A stretch of DNA of 64,000 nt from Ruegeria arenilitoris. Lineage in GTDB: Bacteria; Pseudomonadota; Alphaproteobacteria; Rhodobacterales; Rhodobacteraceae. Made by a program: the position numbers and the translations under genes. Shown piece after piece: positions 25,997 through 34,145 of the stretch (the first letter of the stretch is position 1; every line of letters starts with the position of its first letter). The stretch spans positions 620,001-684,000 of the forward strand of contig NZ_WQDA01000002.1 of assembly GCF_013032855.1 (NCBI RefSeq), written 5' to 3'. Below the pieces are notes generated by a model. The model searched no databases and had not been told where the DNA came from. It worked only from the letters and a program-made list of their open reading frames with translations.

Positions 25997-26111
25997 CGCA
26001 CGAGGGGCAAACATAGTGCCATACCGAGACGGTCATGAGCCGACTGAGAGATGAAGCTCTGAAAGACCCCGAGGTTTTATTGACTTTTTGATCCTTTAGG
26101 AGGGACGTAAC

Positions 26112-26339
26112 ATGATCAAGTTCATCAAGAACTTCCGCAAAGACGAAGACGGCGCCGTAACTGTTGACTGGGTCGTTCTGACCGCAGCCGTTGTTGGCCT
26201 GGCAGCCGTTGCTTACCAGCAGATCGAAGGCGGCGCGACCGGCCTGGCAACCGACGTTTCCAGCGCCCTGACCAGCGCAACGATCAGCACCGGTTCGAAC
26301 TCGGCAGCTGGTGGTATCACCACCGCTGGCAGCAACTAA
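26112..26339 (+). CDS. Flp-type (type IVb) pilin, first copy
   Basis: A 75-residue small pilin, the probable major subunit of the tad pilus. It has a short basic leader (MIKFIKNFRKDEDG) with a prepilin cleavage site after G14, then a hydrophobic segment and a Ser/Thr/Gly-rich tail without cysteines. The residues after cleavage are AVTVDW, so position +5 is Asp and +6 is Trp, where classical Flp pilins have Glu and Tyr. An AGGAGGGA site stands eight bases before the ATG, suggesting high expression, and a terminator follows directly, so it can be made as a separate short mRNA. Confidence 0.8.
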   Translation: MIKFIKNFRKDEDGAVTVDWVVLTAAVVGLAAVAYQQIEGGATGLATDVSSALTSATISTGSNSAAGGITTAGSN

Positions 26340-26364
26340 GCTGACTTCATCCCAATCGGGATAC

Positions 26365-26398
26365 AAGGCCGCGCCCAAGGGCGCGGCCTTTTCCTTTT
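26365..26398 (+). terminator. Terminator after pilin 1
   Basis: Arms AAGGCCGCGCCC (26365-26376) and GGGCGCGGCCTT (26379-26390) form a 12-base-pair stem with loop AA, followed by TTCCTTTT. It separates pilin 1 from pilin 2 and allows more pilin than machinery to be made. Confidence 0.85.
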
Positions 26399-26435
26399 AA
26401 GCAAGACAGACGCTGCGCATCGGATTTCGGGCGCC

Positions 26436-26451
26436 GGGCCAAGCATGGCCC
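26436..26451. repeat. Perfect inverted repeat just before the pilin 2 promoter
   Basis: GGGCCA (26436-26441) and TGGCCC (26446-26451) flank AGCA and end five bases before the sigma-54-like element. It could bind an activator. Nothing else supports this. Confidence 0.25.
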
Positions 26452-26456
26452 ACGTT

Positions 26457-26473
26457 TGGCCCAATTTCCGCCA
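26457..26473 (+). promoter_or_regulatory. Sigma-54-like promoter of pilin 2
   Basis: TGGCCCAATTTCCGCCA has GG at 26458-26459, ten bases, then GC at 26470-26471. It differs from the pilin 1 element at only two of 17 positions, and the similarity extends to TTT before it. Expected transcription start near 26483, about 100 bases before the pilin 2 ATG. Confidence 0.5.
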
Positions 26474-26583
26474 CGGAGACCGCGTTTAAGTCTTTGATAA
26501 CTAGTAATTAGGTGCCCGCGAGAATTCTGGTCGCCATCAGAAACCGGAACTGGGCGGAATCACTCTGTCAGGAGGGACGCGAA

Positions 26584-26835
26584 ATGATCAAGTTCATCAG
26601 GAACTTCAAAAAAGATGATAGCGGTGCGATCACCGTCGACTGGGTGGTCCTGACCGCAGCCGTCACCGGCCTGGCAGCGATTGCCTACGCTTTGATCCAA
26701 GGTGGGACCGAGGGCTTGGCTGACGATGTTGAGGCGGCCCTTTCCGACTCGGCAATCAGCATCAGCACCGGCGACAGCAACACGGCCGTTGGTGGGATCA
26801 TCACCGGTGGATCGAACGGATCCGGCGGCAACTGA
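26584..26835 (+). CDS. Flp-type (type IVb) pilin, second copy
   Basis: An 83-residue paralogue of the first pilin. The leader MIKFIRNFKKDDSG and the processed start AITVDW repeat the first copy almost exactly, again with Asp at +5 and Trp at +6, while the tail differs (acidic middle EGLADDVEAALSDS, then a Gly/Ser/Asn-rich end). The ATG at 26584 has the same AGGAGGGA site as copy 1; an upstream in-frame start at 26512 is rejected. It may be a minor or alternative pilin made from its own promoter. Confidence 0.78.
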   Translation: MIKFIRNFKKDDSGAITVDWVVLTAAVTGLAAIAYALIQGGTEGLADDVEAALSDSAISISTGDSNTAVGGIITGGSNGSGGN

Positions 26836-26865
26836 TTTTCGGGAACTTGGCCGACCGGCCACATG

Positions 26866-26898
26866 ACAACCGCGCCAGCCGGGCGCGGTTGTTCACGT
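26866..26898 (+). terminator. Hairpin after pilin 2
   Basis: Arms ACAACCGCGCC (26866-26876) and GGCGCGGTTGT (26882-26892) around AGCCG, 31 bases after the pilin 2 stop, followed by a weak tail TCACGTTT. Probably a partial terminator before cpaB. Confidence 0.55.
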
Positions 26899-27068
26899 TT
26901 GCCCCCTGCCTTCTCCGCACCGCGCAACCCATGCTGGGATACAGCAGACGCCACGTCACGAGATGCTCGTTCGCAACGCTCTGTGCCAATAAAACAACGA
27001 AAAATATCCATTTGTCCCACATTTCGACACAATTCCGATTTAGGAAATATGCTGTTTCAATGTCCTGC

Positions 27069-27088
27069 CCGGACCGATACAGGTCCGG
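27069..27088 (+). repeat. Leader hairpin before cpaB
   Basis: CCGGACC (27069-27075) and GGTCCGG (27082-27088) pair around GATACA, 25 bases before the cpaB ATG. It could act in the mRNA leader; no known regulator is recognised. Confidence 0.3.
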
Positions 27089-27112
27089 CCAGAGCAATAA
27101 AGAGGTATACGC

Positions 27113-27994
27113 ATGCGAGCTGTATTTGGTCTTGTCCTGATCGTCGGGGTCGCCCTGGCTGGCGGTGCGGTCTATATGGCCCGCAACTATATTGCCGAGT
27201 ATCAGAACGCCCTGGCGCGTGAACGGCAGATGGCCGAAGAGGCCCTTGCCAACGCCAAGGTCGACGTCGTTCCGACCGTCGGCGTGATCGTATCCGAACG
27301 TCCGCTGAAATACGGCGAGCGCCTGACCCAGGAAGATGTGCGCGTCGTGGAATGGCCTGAGAATGCGGTTCCGGAAGGGTCGTTCACCGATATGACGGTT
27401 CTGTTCCCGGAAACCGGCAACAATGAACGCTTTGTTCTGCGCACCATGGAAAAGGACGAGGCCATCATGGAGGTCAAGATCACCCGACCGGGTGAGCTGG
27501 CCGGCCTGACCTCGCGTCTTGAAAAAGGTATGCGCGCGTTCGCCATCAGTGTTGATGTTGCCTCGGGCGTTTCGGGCTTTCTTCGCCCCGGCGACGTTGT
27601 TGATGTGTACTGGACCGGATCGCTGCGCAGCGCGGTCGAGGGGGCAAACGGCGAAATCACCCGCTTGATCCAGACCAATATCGAGTTGATCGCCGTCGAT
27701 CAGACGGCAGGATCGGATGTGACCGGCACGACCATTGCCCGGACCGTCACCGTTGCCGCCACGCCGGAACAGATCGCGGCCCTGGCGCAGGCGCAAAACA
27801 CCGGACGCCTGTCTCTGGCCTTGGTCGGGGTTCAGGATGAAACCATCGCAAGTGCGATCGAAGTTGACCAACGCAAACTGTTGGGAATCGAAGAAGCAGC
27901 CCCCGCACCGAAGAAAGAGGCAGAGAAGGTCTGCACCATCCGGACTCGCCGCGGCGACCAGATCGTCGAGACCCCGATCCCCTGCACAAACTGA
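27113..27994 (+). CDS. cpaB: Flp pilus assembly protein CpaB (RcpC)
   Basis: CpaB/RcpC is a periplasmic partner of the tad secretin. The 293-residue protein has an N-terminal membrane anchor (MRAVFGLVLIVGVALAGGAV), an SAF domain (about residues 50-115, with RPLKYGERLTQEDVRVVEWP), and the family stretch GMRAFAISVDVASGVSGFLRPGD in the RcpC domain. It ends with a cysteine-containing tail (VCTIRTRRGD...IPCTN). AGAGG precedes the ATG. A terminator-like hairpin separates it from cpaC. Confidence 0.93.
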   Translation: MRAVFGLVLIVGVALAGGAVYMARNYIAEYQNALARERQMAEEALANAKVDVVPTVGVIVSERPLKYGERLTQEDVRVVEWPENAVPEGSFTDMTVLFPETGNNERFVLRTMEKDEAIMEVKITRPGELAGLTSRLEKGMRAFAISVDVASGVSGFLRPGDVVDVYWTGSLRSAVEGANGEITRLIQTNIELIAVDQTAGSDVTGTTIARTVTVAATPEQIAALAQAQNTGRLSLALVGVQDETIASAIEVDQRKLLGIEEAAPAPKKEAEKVCTIRTRRGDQIVETPIPCTN

Positions 27995-28019
27995 CGCCCA
28001 TTCAGAGCGTTACCATGCC

Positions 28020-28052
28020 CGAGCCGCGCATAATGCGCGGCTCGTTTCGTTT
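28020..28052 (+). terminator. Terminator-like hairpin between cpaB and cpaC
   Basis: CGAGCCGCGCA (28020-28030) and TGCGCGGCTCG (28034-28044) form an 11-base-pair stem with loop TAA, followed by TTTCGTTT. It implies that cpaC is at least partly read from its own promoter in the next 140 bases. Confidence 0.7.
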
Positions 28053-28190
28053 GGGTTGTTGCGCATTGTCCACATAAGGAAAATTCCAGAAACCCTTGAT
28101 TATTGCAATAAATCCGGAATTCGCGCAGAGTTCGTCACCATAGGGCATAAGACCCAAAAAAATAGAGTGGTGATCGGAGAGGCAGGTCAC

Positions 28191-29597
28191 ATGACAATAC
28201 GTTCCTTGATTGGTTCGACCCTTTTGGGGTTGGCCCTAGTTCTGAGCCCGGTCGGCGATTCCGCCTGGGCCCAAAATCTTCGCGTGGTCAAAAAAGGCAC
28301 GGCGGAAACGCTGGATGTGCCCATGAACCGCGCCATCGTGGTTGAAAGCGAACAGCCGTTTGCAGAGCTCAGCATCGCGAATGCAGGCATTGCGGACATC
28401 TCATCGCTTTCGGACCGCACAATCTACGTCTTGGGCAAGGCACCAGGCATGACGACGCTGACATTGTTTGACGGCGCCGGAAACCTGATCACGAACGTCC
28501 GCGTTCGCGTTGCGCCCGATGTGACCGAATTCAAAGAGCGCCTGCGCCAGATTCTGCCAAATGAGCGAATCGAAGTGCGGACCGCCAATGACGGCATCGT
28601 TCTCTCGGGCACGGTTTCCAGCGCAGCCAAACTGGCACGTGCTCTGGAACTGGCCGAGCGCTATGCGCCCGAGCGTGTGTCGAACCTTATGAATGTCGGC
28701 GGCGTACAGCAGGTCATGCTGAAAGTCCGCTTTGCCGAGATGAACCGGTCGGTCGCCAAGAACCTGTCCGCCTCGCTTGGTTTTTCCGGCGGTGACGCGA
28801 CCGGTGGTATCAACACGCTGAACAACCAGTTGTCCCTGAGCAACGCGTTGGCCAACAACATCCCGGCGGTTCAGTCGAATACTGGCGCGATTCTGTTCGG
28901 CTTTGGCGCAGGCTCCACCCAGGTCCGGCTGCTGCTGGAAGCGCTGGAAGCCAAGGGTCTGGCCCGTAGCCTGGCCGAGCCGAACCTGTCGGCACTGTCC
29001 GGGCAGGAGGCAACCTTCCTCGCCGGTGGTGAAGTGCCGATTCCGGTTCCTCAGGATGACGGTGTGGTTGCCATTGAATACAAGGCTTTCGGTGTCGAAA
29101 TCGACTTCGTTCCGCGCGTCGTCGACGGTGACCTGATCAACCTTGAGATGGCGGCGGCGGTGTCCAGTATCGACACCAGCTCGAACTTCACCATCAACGG
29201 TGACACGGTCCCCAGCTTCATCACGCGCCAGACCAGCACAACGGTCGAACTGCGAGATGGTGAGAGCTTTGCGATCGCCGGCCTGATTCAGGACGACTTT
29301 ACCGACCTGAGCAACCAAATCCCGTGGTTGGGTGACGTACCTGTTCTGGGTGCATTGTTCCGCAGCGCGGAATACCAGCGCGAGCAGAGCGAACTGGTGA
29401 TCATCATCACCGCGCATCTGGTTTCCCCGACCCGGGGCGAAGCCCTGGCGCTGCCGACCGACCGCGTGAAGCCGCCCAGCGAATTCGACCTGTTCATGAA
29501 CGGCAGAACTGCCCGGACGGAACGGGTTGGCAATGGAGCCGCATCGGAAGTCGCCAAGCAGGACTTTGGCAACTCCTACGGCTACGTCCTGGATTGA
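28191..29597 (+). CDS. cpaC: Flp pilus secretin CpaC (RcpA)
   Basis: The outer-membrane secretin channel through which the pilus passes. The 468-residue protein has a signal peptide (residues 1-27, ending WAQ), an N-terminal pilus-secretin domain (RAIVVESEQPFAELSIANAGIADI), a BON-like domain (ILPNERIEVRTANDGIVLSGTVSS), and the C-terminal secretin domain (about 225-425) with PNLSALSGQEATFLAGGEVPIPVP and the final VPVLGALFRS...ELVIIITAHLV. I chose the ATG at 28191 because the signal peptide starts there; a frame open from 27735 lies inside cpaB. Confidence 0.94.
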   Translation: MTIRSLIGSTLLGLALVLSPVGDSAWAQNLRVVKKGTAETLDVPMNRAIVVESEQPFAELSIANAGIADISSLSDRTIYVLGKAPGMTTLTLFDGAGNLITNVRVRVAPDVTEFKERLRQILPNERIEVRTANDGIVLSGTVSSAAKLARALELAERYAPERVSNLMNVGGVQQVMLKVRFAEMNRSVAKNLSASLGFSGGDATGGINTLNNQLSLSNALANNIPAVQSNTGAILFGFGAGSTQVRLLLEALEAKGLARSLAEPNLSALSGQEATFLAGGEVPIPVPQDDGVVAIEYKAFGVEIDFVPRVVDGDLINLEMAAAVSSIDTSSNFTINGDTVPSFITRQTSTTVELRDGESFAIAGLIQDDFTDLSNQIPWLGDVPVLGALFRSAEYQREQSELVIIITAHLVSPTRGEALALPTDRVKPPSEFDLFMNGRTARTERVGNGAASEVAKQDFGNSYGYVLD

Positions 29598-29613
29598 TAG
29601 GGAGGACAGACCA

Positions 29614-30243
29614 ATGCAGAAGTGGATCATCACACTGGGTCTTACAGTCGCTGTCGCCAGCTGTACCCGTGAGGCCGGCTATGAAGTGGACCAGGGCGCA
29701 TTCGGCAACGCAACGCTGAACAACATCCAGGTCATGAACGGCGAGTTGACCTATGGCCAGATCCTGGCGCAGCGATTCGCTGCCGAGGTTCCGACCCAGA
29801 TCAACTTTGCGTTCGACAGTGCGCAGCTGGATTCGGCAGCACGCCAGATTCTGCTGTATCAGGCGAACTGGATCAAACAGTTCCCCGAAGCACGTTTCCG
29901 CGTGTACGGCCACACCGACGCCGTCGGATCCCAGTCCTACAACAACAGTCTGGGTCTGCGCCGCGCGCAAGCGGTCGTCAACTTCTTCGCGCAACAGGGT
30001 ATTTCCCGCTCGCGTCTGGAAGCCGTTGTTTCCTATGGCAAAACGCAGCCACTGGTGGCCACGCCCAATCGGGATCGCCGCAACCGCCGCACCGTTACCG
30101 AGGTGTCGGGTCTGGTCGATCGCCATCCGAACATCCTGGATGGCAAGTATGCTGACTTCGTTTATCGCGAGTACATCGAAAGCGCGACATTCAAGAGCCA
30201 GCTGCGCCGCGAAACGGCCATCGGCGACACCAGCGAACAATAA
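29614..30243 (+). CDS. OmpA-family lipoprotein of the tad locus
   Basis: A 209-residue lipoprotein. The lipobox VAVASC gives Cys17 as the lipid anchor. The OmpA-like peptidoglycan-binding domain covers about residues 65-165, with INFAFDSAQLDS, VYGHTDAVGSQSYNNSLGLRRAQAV and the closing RDRRNRRTVTEV. It follows cpaC by 16 bases with a GGAGG site. In Caulobacter the place after cpaC is held by CpaD; here the OmpA-like protein stands there, so it may anchor the secretin to the wall. That role is inferred. Confidence 0.88.
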   Translation: MQKWIITLGLTVAVASCTREAGYEVDQGAFGNATLNNIQVMNGELTYGQILAQRFAAEVPTQINFAFDSAQLDSAARQILLYQANWIKQFPEARFRVYGHTDAVGSQSYNNSLGLRRAQAVVNFFAQQGISRSRLEAVVSYGKTQPLVATPNRDRRNRRTVTEVSGLVDRHPNILDGKYADFVYREYIESATFKSQLRRETAIGDTSEQ

Positions 30244-30248
30244 TCAGA

Positions 30249-30292
30249 AATTGGGCGGCATCGTCGCCCAATTCCCTACAATTGGTTTTTTT
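30249..30292 (+). terminator. Stem-loop and T-run after the OmpA-like gene
   Basis: AATTGGGCG (30249-30257) and CGCCCAATT (30265-30273) pair around seven bases; a run of seven T comes 12 bases later (30286-30292). The gap makes termination uncertain. The arm CGCCCAATTC resembles the following sigma-54-like core. Confidence 0.4.
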
Positions 30293-30309
30293 GCGCCCAA
30301 TTCTTGCCC
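30293..30309 (+). promoter_or_regulatory. Degraded sigma-54-like element before cpaE
   Basis: GCGCCCAATTCTTGCCC shares CGCCCAATTC-TGCC with the two pilin elements; the first G of the -24 GG is C, and the -12 GC (30306-30307) is ten bases after the remaining G. It lies 132 bases before the cpaE ATG. It may be a weak promoter or a shared binding site. Confidence 0.3.
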
Positions 30310-30440
30310 CACTTCCACGCAACATTGTGAACAATTGGGTGACCTGCGGCCAGAATTGACCGCTTAGGGCGACAGCAAGCTGAAACACGGACTGGTATTG
30401 TATCGACGTTTGCTGCGCTCTCACGACGAGGATTGTGTTA

Positions 30441-31676
30441 ATGACGAGCGCAACGCCGCAAAACGACGACACCGGCATTCTGGCCTGTACCATCAGCCGA
30501 GATGTCCAGAACTTCGACCTGTTGATCGAGGACATGGAAGCCGCTTTGGGCGAGCGCTGGGGTGACCTTGGCTTTGCCGAGGCTCTGGCCTTTTTCAGCC
30601 AGCCCGAAGCCGAGTCTCTTCAATTCGTGGCCCTCGCGATCGACGGTGAGGACGAGGACAATCTGACCTTGATGGGTGAGATCATCACCCAGGCCAAGGA
30701 AAAGAAGATCAAAGTTGTCCTGATTGCCGAGGACGTGACACCCGCCGCTCTTCATCAGTTGCTGCGCAAGGGGGCCGATGAATTCGTCCCCTACCCTCTT
30801 CCCGAGAACGAACTGCAGGAAGCGATCGACCGCATGAATGCGCCCGAGCCTGTCGTGACTCCGCAACAGGTTTCCGTCCCGCTGGCCTCAGGAGCTTCGA
30901 AAGAAGGCGCTTTGTTTGTTGTTCAGGGCTTGGCCGGTGGTGTCGGTGCAACGACTCTGGCCGTGAATCTGGCCTGGGAATTGGCGACCGTATCGCAAAA
31001 GGATGCACCCAAGGTCTGCCTGATCGACCTGGATTTGCAATACGGAACCATCTCGACCTATCTGGACCTGCCCCGCCGTGAAACCGTGTTCGAAATGCTG
31101 TCGGACACCGTGGCCATGGATGACGAAGTGTTTGGGCAGGCACTGCAGACATTCGACGAGAAGCTGGATGTTCTGACGGCCCCGACCGACATGGTGCCTC
31201 TGGATATTCTCACGCACGAAGACATCCAGCGGGTGATCGACATGGCCCGCAAGCACTACGACTATGTCGTGGTCGACATGCCGAAAACGCTGGTGCACTG
31301 GTCCGAGACCGTTTTGCAGGCTGCGCATGTCTATTTTGCTCTGATCGAACTGGATATGCGGTCCGCTCAGAATGCGTTGCGTCTGAAACGTGCCCTTCAA
31401 GCCGAGGAATTGCCGTTCAACAAGCTTCGCTTTGCCTTGAACCGCGCACCCAAGTTCACGGATCTGAGCGGTAAAAGCCGCGTCAAGCGCATGGGTGAAA
31501 GCCTGGGAATCTCGATCGATCTGCAACTGCCGGATGGCGGCAAGCCGGTCATGCAAAGCGGCGACCACGGTCTGCCTTTGGCCAGCTCGGCCGGCAAGAA
31601 CCCTCTTCGCCGCGAAATCGCAAAGCTGGCGCAATCCTTGCACAGCCTCGGCAGCAACAGCGCCGAAGCGGCATAA
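30441..31676 (+). CDS. cpaE: Pilus assembly ATPase-like protein CpaE (TadZ)
   Basis: CpaE/TadZ places the tad machine at its site in the cell. The 411-residue protein has an N-terminal receiver-like domain (to about 130) and a MinD/ParA-type domain (about 145-390). The P-loop reads GLAGGVGATTLAVNLAW, with Ala where MinD has the catalytic Lys, the atypical form known in this family. CLIDLDLQYGTISTYLDLP and YVVVDMPKTLVHWSE match the Walker regions of the family. I chose ATG 30441, with GAGG nine bases before it, over the GTG two codons upstream. Confidence 0.93.
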   Translation: MTSATPQNDDTGILACTISRDVQNFDLLIEDMEAALGERWGDLGFAEALAFFSQPEAESLQFVALAIDGEDEDNLTLMGEIITQAKEKKIKVVLIAEDVTPAALHQLLRKGADEFVPYPLPENELQEAIDRMNAPEPVVTPQQVSVPLASGASKEGALFVVQGLAGGVGATTLAVNLAWELATVSQKDAPKVCLIDLDLQYGTISTYLDLPRRETVFEMLSDTVAMDDEVFGQALQTFDEKLDVLTAPTDMVPLDILTHEDIQRVIDMARKHYDYVVVDMPKTLVHWSETVLQAAHVYFALIELDMRSAQNALRLKRALQAEELPFNKLRFALNRAPKFTDLSGKSRVKRMGESLGISIDLQLPDGGKPVMQSGDHGLPLASSAGKNPLRREIAKLAQSLHSLGSNSAEAA

Positions 31677-31703
31677 CAAAGGCTATCAGGGGGAGAAACC
31701 GCC

Positions 31704-33155
31704 GTGTTCTCACGTTACAAGAAACCATCAGGTGCGCAGCCGGTTGCGACCCCTTCACAAGCCCCCAAGGCCGCCGAAGCCCCAGCTGCTCCGGCAGCGG
31801 CACCGTCGCCGTCCACCGCGATTGCCCGCAAACCGGTGGCCAAAACCGCGGCGGAAGCCAAGGGCAACGACCGCGAACGCAAGCGCAAGGAACGGCTGAG
31901 CGAAATCAAGATCGAGCTGCATCGGGAGCTTCTGGAAAACCTGAACCTGGCTGCACTGGAAAATGCAGCCGAAGCCGAATTGCGCACCGAAATCAGCGCG
32001 ATCGCGAGCGAGGTTCTGGAAGCCAAGAACATCGTTCTCAATCGCGAAGACCGGACCCAGTTGAACAAGGAATTGTACGACGAAGTCACCGGTCTGGGTC
32101 CGCTTGAAACACTGCTTCAAGACGACTCGGTCAGCGATATTCTGGTCAACGGTCCGCATCAGATCTTTGTCGAACGCTTCGGCAAGCTCGAACTGAGCGA
32201 CGTGTCGTTCAAAGACGAAAAGCACCTGATGCGGATCATCGACAAGATCGTGTCCGCCGTTGGTCGCCGGGTCGATGAATCCAACCCCTATGTTGACGCC
32301 CGTCTGCGCGACGGGTCTCGTTTCAACGCTATGGTTCCACCGATCGCGGTGGACGGGTCCCTGGTTTCCATCCGGAAATTCAAGAAAGACAAGCTTGGCA
32401 TCGACGACCTGGTCAATTTCGGCGCGTTTACCGAAGAAATGGCCGCGTATCTTCAGGCCGCCGTCTCCACTCGTCTGAACATCATCGTGTCTGGTGGTAC
32501 GGGTTCGGGTAAGACGACCACGCTCAACGCGCTGTCCAGCTTCATCGATGACGCAGAACGCATTCTGACCATCGAGGATACGGCGGAACTGCAGCTGCAG
32601 CAGACCCATGTGGGCCGGATGGAAAGCCGCCCGCCCAACGTGGAAGGCAAAGGCGAAGTCAGCCCGCGCGACTGTCTGAAAAATGCTCTGCGGATGCGCC
32701 CTGACCGCATCATCGTGGGCGAAACGCGCGGCGCTGAGGTGATCGACATGCTGCAGGCCATGAACACTGGCCACGACGGCTCGATGACCACGATCCACGC
32801 CAACTCGGCCCGTGACGGTATCTCGCGTCTTGAAAACATGATCGCGATGGCCGGGATCGAAATGCCTATCAAGGCCGTGCGCAGCCAGATTGCAAGCGCT
32901 GTGAACCTGATCGTCCAGGCCAGCCGTCTGCAGGATGGCTCGCGCCGCATGACCTCGATCACCGAGATCACCGGGATGGAAGGCGACGTAATCTCGATGC
33001 AGGAAATCTTTAAATTCCAACGTGTTGGCCTGACGCCCGACAATAAGATCATTGGTCATTTCACGGCCACCGGCGTTCGCAGCCACTATTCCGAACGGTT
33101 CCGTCTGTGGGGGTATGACCTGCCCGCATCGATCTACGAACCGACGACAATGTAG
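31704..33155 (+). CDS. cpaF: Pilus assembly ATPase CpaF (TadA)
   Basis: The secretion-superfamily ATPase that powers pilus growth. The 483-residue protein starts with an Ala/Pro-rich linker (about 1-60), a charged helical region, and the ATPase core. The Walker [13 protein letters not shown] is at residues 264-275; the Asp box ([10 protein letters not shown]), Walker B ([15 protein letters not shown]) and His box ([16 protein letters not shown]) follow in order. It begins 27 bases after cpaE and precedes tadB by 11. Confidence 0.96.
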   Translation: MFSRYKKPSGAQPVATPSQAPKAAEAPAAPAAAPSPSTAIARKPVAKTAAEAKGNDRERKRKERLSEIKIELHRELLENLNLAALENAAEAELRTEISAIASEVLEAKNIVLNREDRTQLNKELYDEVTGLGPLETLLQDDSVSDILVNGPHQIFVERFGKLELSDVSFKDEKHLMRIIDKIVSAVGRRVDESNPYVDARLRDGSRFNAMVPPIAVDGSLVSIRKFKKDKLGIDDLVNFGAFTEEMAAYLQAAVSTRLNIIVSGGTGSGKTTTLNALSSFIDDAERILTIEDTAELQLQQTHVGRMESRPPNVEGKGEVSPRDCLKNALRMRPDRIIVGETRGAEVIDMLQAMNTGHDGSMTTIHANSARDGISRLENMIAMAGIEMPIKAVRSQIASAVNLIVQASRLQDGSRRMTSITEITGMEGDVISMQEIFKFQRVGLTPDNKIIGHFTATGVRSHYSERFRLWGYDLPASIYEPTTM

Positions 33156-33166
33156 GAGATCAGGGC

Positions 33167-34135
33167 ATGCAACTGCCAACCGAGGCGCTCATCTATGTCG
33201 CGATCTTCGTCGGGGTTCTGGCGCTGGTCGAAGGTATCTATCTGGTGGCTTTCGGCAAATCCATCAGCCTGAACAGCCGCGTCAATCGCCGTCTGGACAT
33301 GATCGACAAAGGCGTCGGGCGCGAACAGGTTCTGGAGCAGCTGCGCAAGGAAATGCAGCAGCACATGAAGTCGCAGAGCATTCCGCTCTACTCGCTGTTG
33401 GCCGACAAGGCCCAGAAGGCGGCGATTGCCTTCAGCCCGCGGCAACTGGTCATGATCATGGCACTGGTGTCCGTGGTCGCGTTCATGGGCCTGAGCATCG
33501 GCACCAGAACCGACACAATCCTACGTGCGGCTCTGTCGATCGCAATCGGTATCGGCGCTGTCTATGCCTGGGTCAATCACAAGGCCAAGAAGCGCATGGG
33601 CATGCTTGAAGAGCAGTTGCCCGATGCCGTGGAACTGATGGTGCGCTCACTTCGCGTCGGCAACCCGTTCGTGTCGACGATCCAGATCGTCGCGAACGAG
33701 GTGCAGGATCCGCTTGCGACCGAATTTGGCGTGATTGCCGACGAATGCGCCTATGGGCGTGACGTGGGCGAGGCGTTGAAGGACATGGCCGAACGTCTGG
33801 ACATGCAGGATTTGCGCTTTCTCGCGGTCGCCGTTGGCATCCAGCAGCAGTCGGGCGGCAACCTGGCTGAGATCCTTGACGGGCTTGCCAAGGTGATCCG
33901 CGCACGGTTCCGTCTGTTCCGCAGGGTCAAGGCGATCACGGCCGAGGCGCAGTGGTCGGGCAAGTTCCTGTCGGGGTTCCCACTGTTTTGCCTGGTTTTC
34001 ATTCTGGTCAAGGACCCCGGGTATTATGACTCGGTTCTGGACCACAAATGGTTCATTCCCGCCTGTTTTGTCGTGGGGATCATGCTGACGCTGAACCTGA
34101 TCGTCATGCGCATTCTCACCAACATCAAGGTCTGA
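33167..34135 (+). CDS. tadB: Tad inner-membrane platform protein TadB
   Basis: One of the two inner-membrane proteins (T2SSF/GspF-type) on which CpaF acts. The 322-residue protein has a membrane helix at the N-terminus (about 6-26), two in the middle (about 93-130) and two at the C-terminus (about 265-320). The T2SSF domain covers about 150-275, with LEEQLPDAVELMVRSLRVGN and VGIQQQSGGNLAEILDGLAKVIRAR, the family signature. It is followed by tadC after ten bases. Confidence 0.94.
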   Translation: MQLPTEALIYVAIFVGVLALVEGIYLVAFGKSISLNSRVNRRLDMIDKGVGREQVLEQLRKEMQQHMKSQSIPLYSLLADKAQKAAIAFSPRQLVMIMALVSVVAFMGLSIGTRTDTILRAALSIAIGIGAVYAWVNHKAKKRMGMLEEQLPDAVELMVRSLRVGNPFVSTIQIVANEVQDPLATEFGVIADECAYGRDVGEALKDMAERLDMQDLRFLAVAVGIQQQSGGNLAEILDGLAKVIRARFRLFRRVKAITAEAQWSGKFLSGFPLFCLVFILVKDPGYYDSVLDHKWFIPACFVVGIMLTLNLIVMRILTNIKV

Positions 34136-34145
34136 GGGCACGACC

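Larger units (their letters stand above)
25759..26111. other. 353-base intergenic region before the first pilin
   Basis: No gene is visible here. The region holds the transglycosylase promoter side, an AT-rich run at 25908-25926, two GGTNACC palindromes (25927-25945), a sigma-54-like promoter (25980-25996) and a leader of roughly 105 bases ending in a perfect AGGAGG ribosome binding site at 26098. A near-copy of the sigma-54-like core with nine instead of ten spacer bases lies at 25857-25869. Confidence 0.6.
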
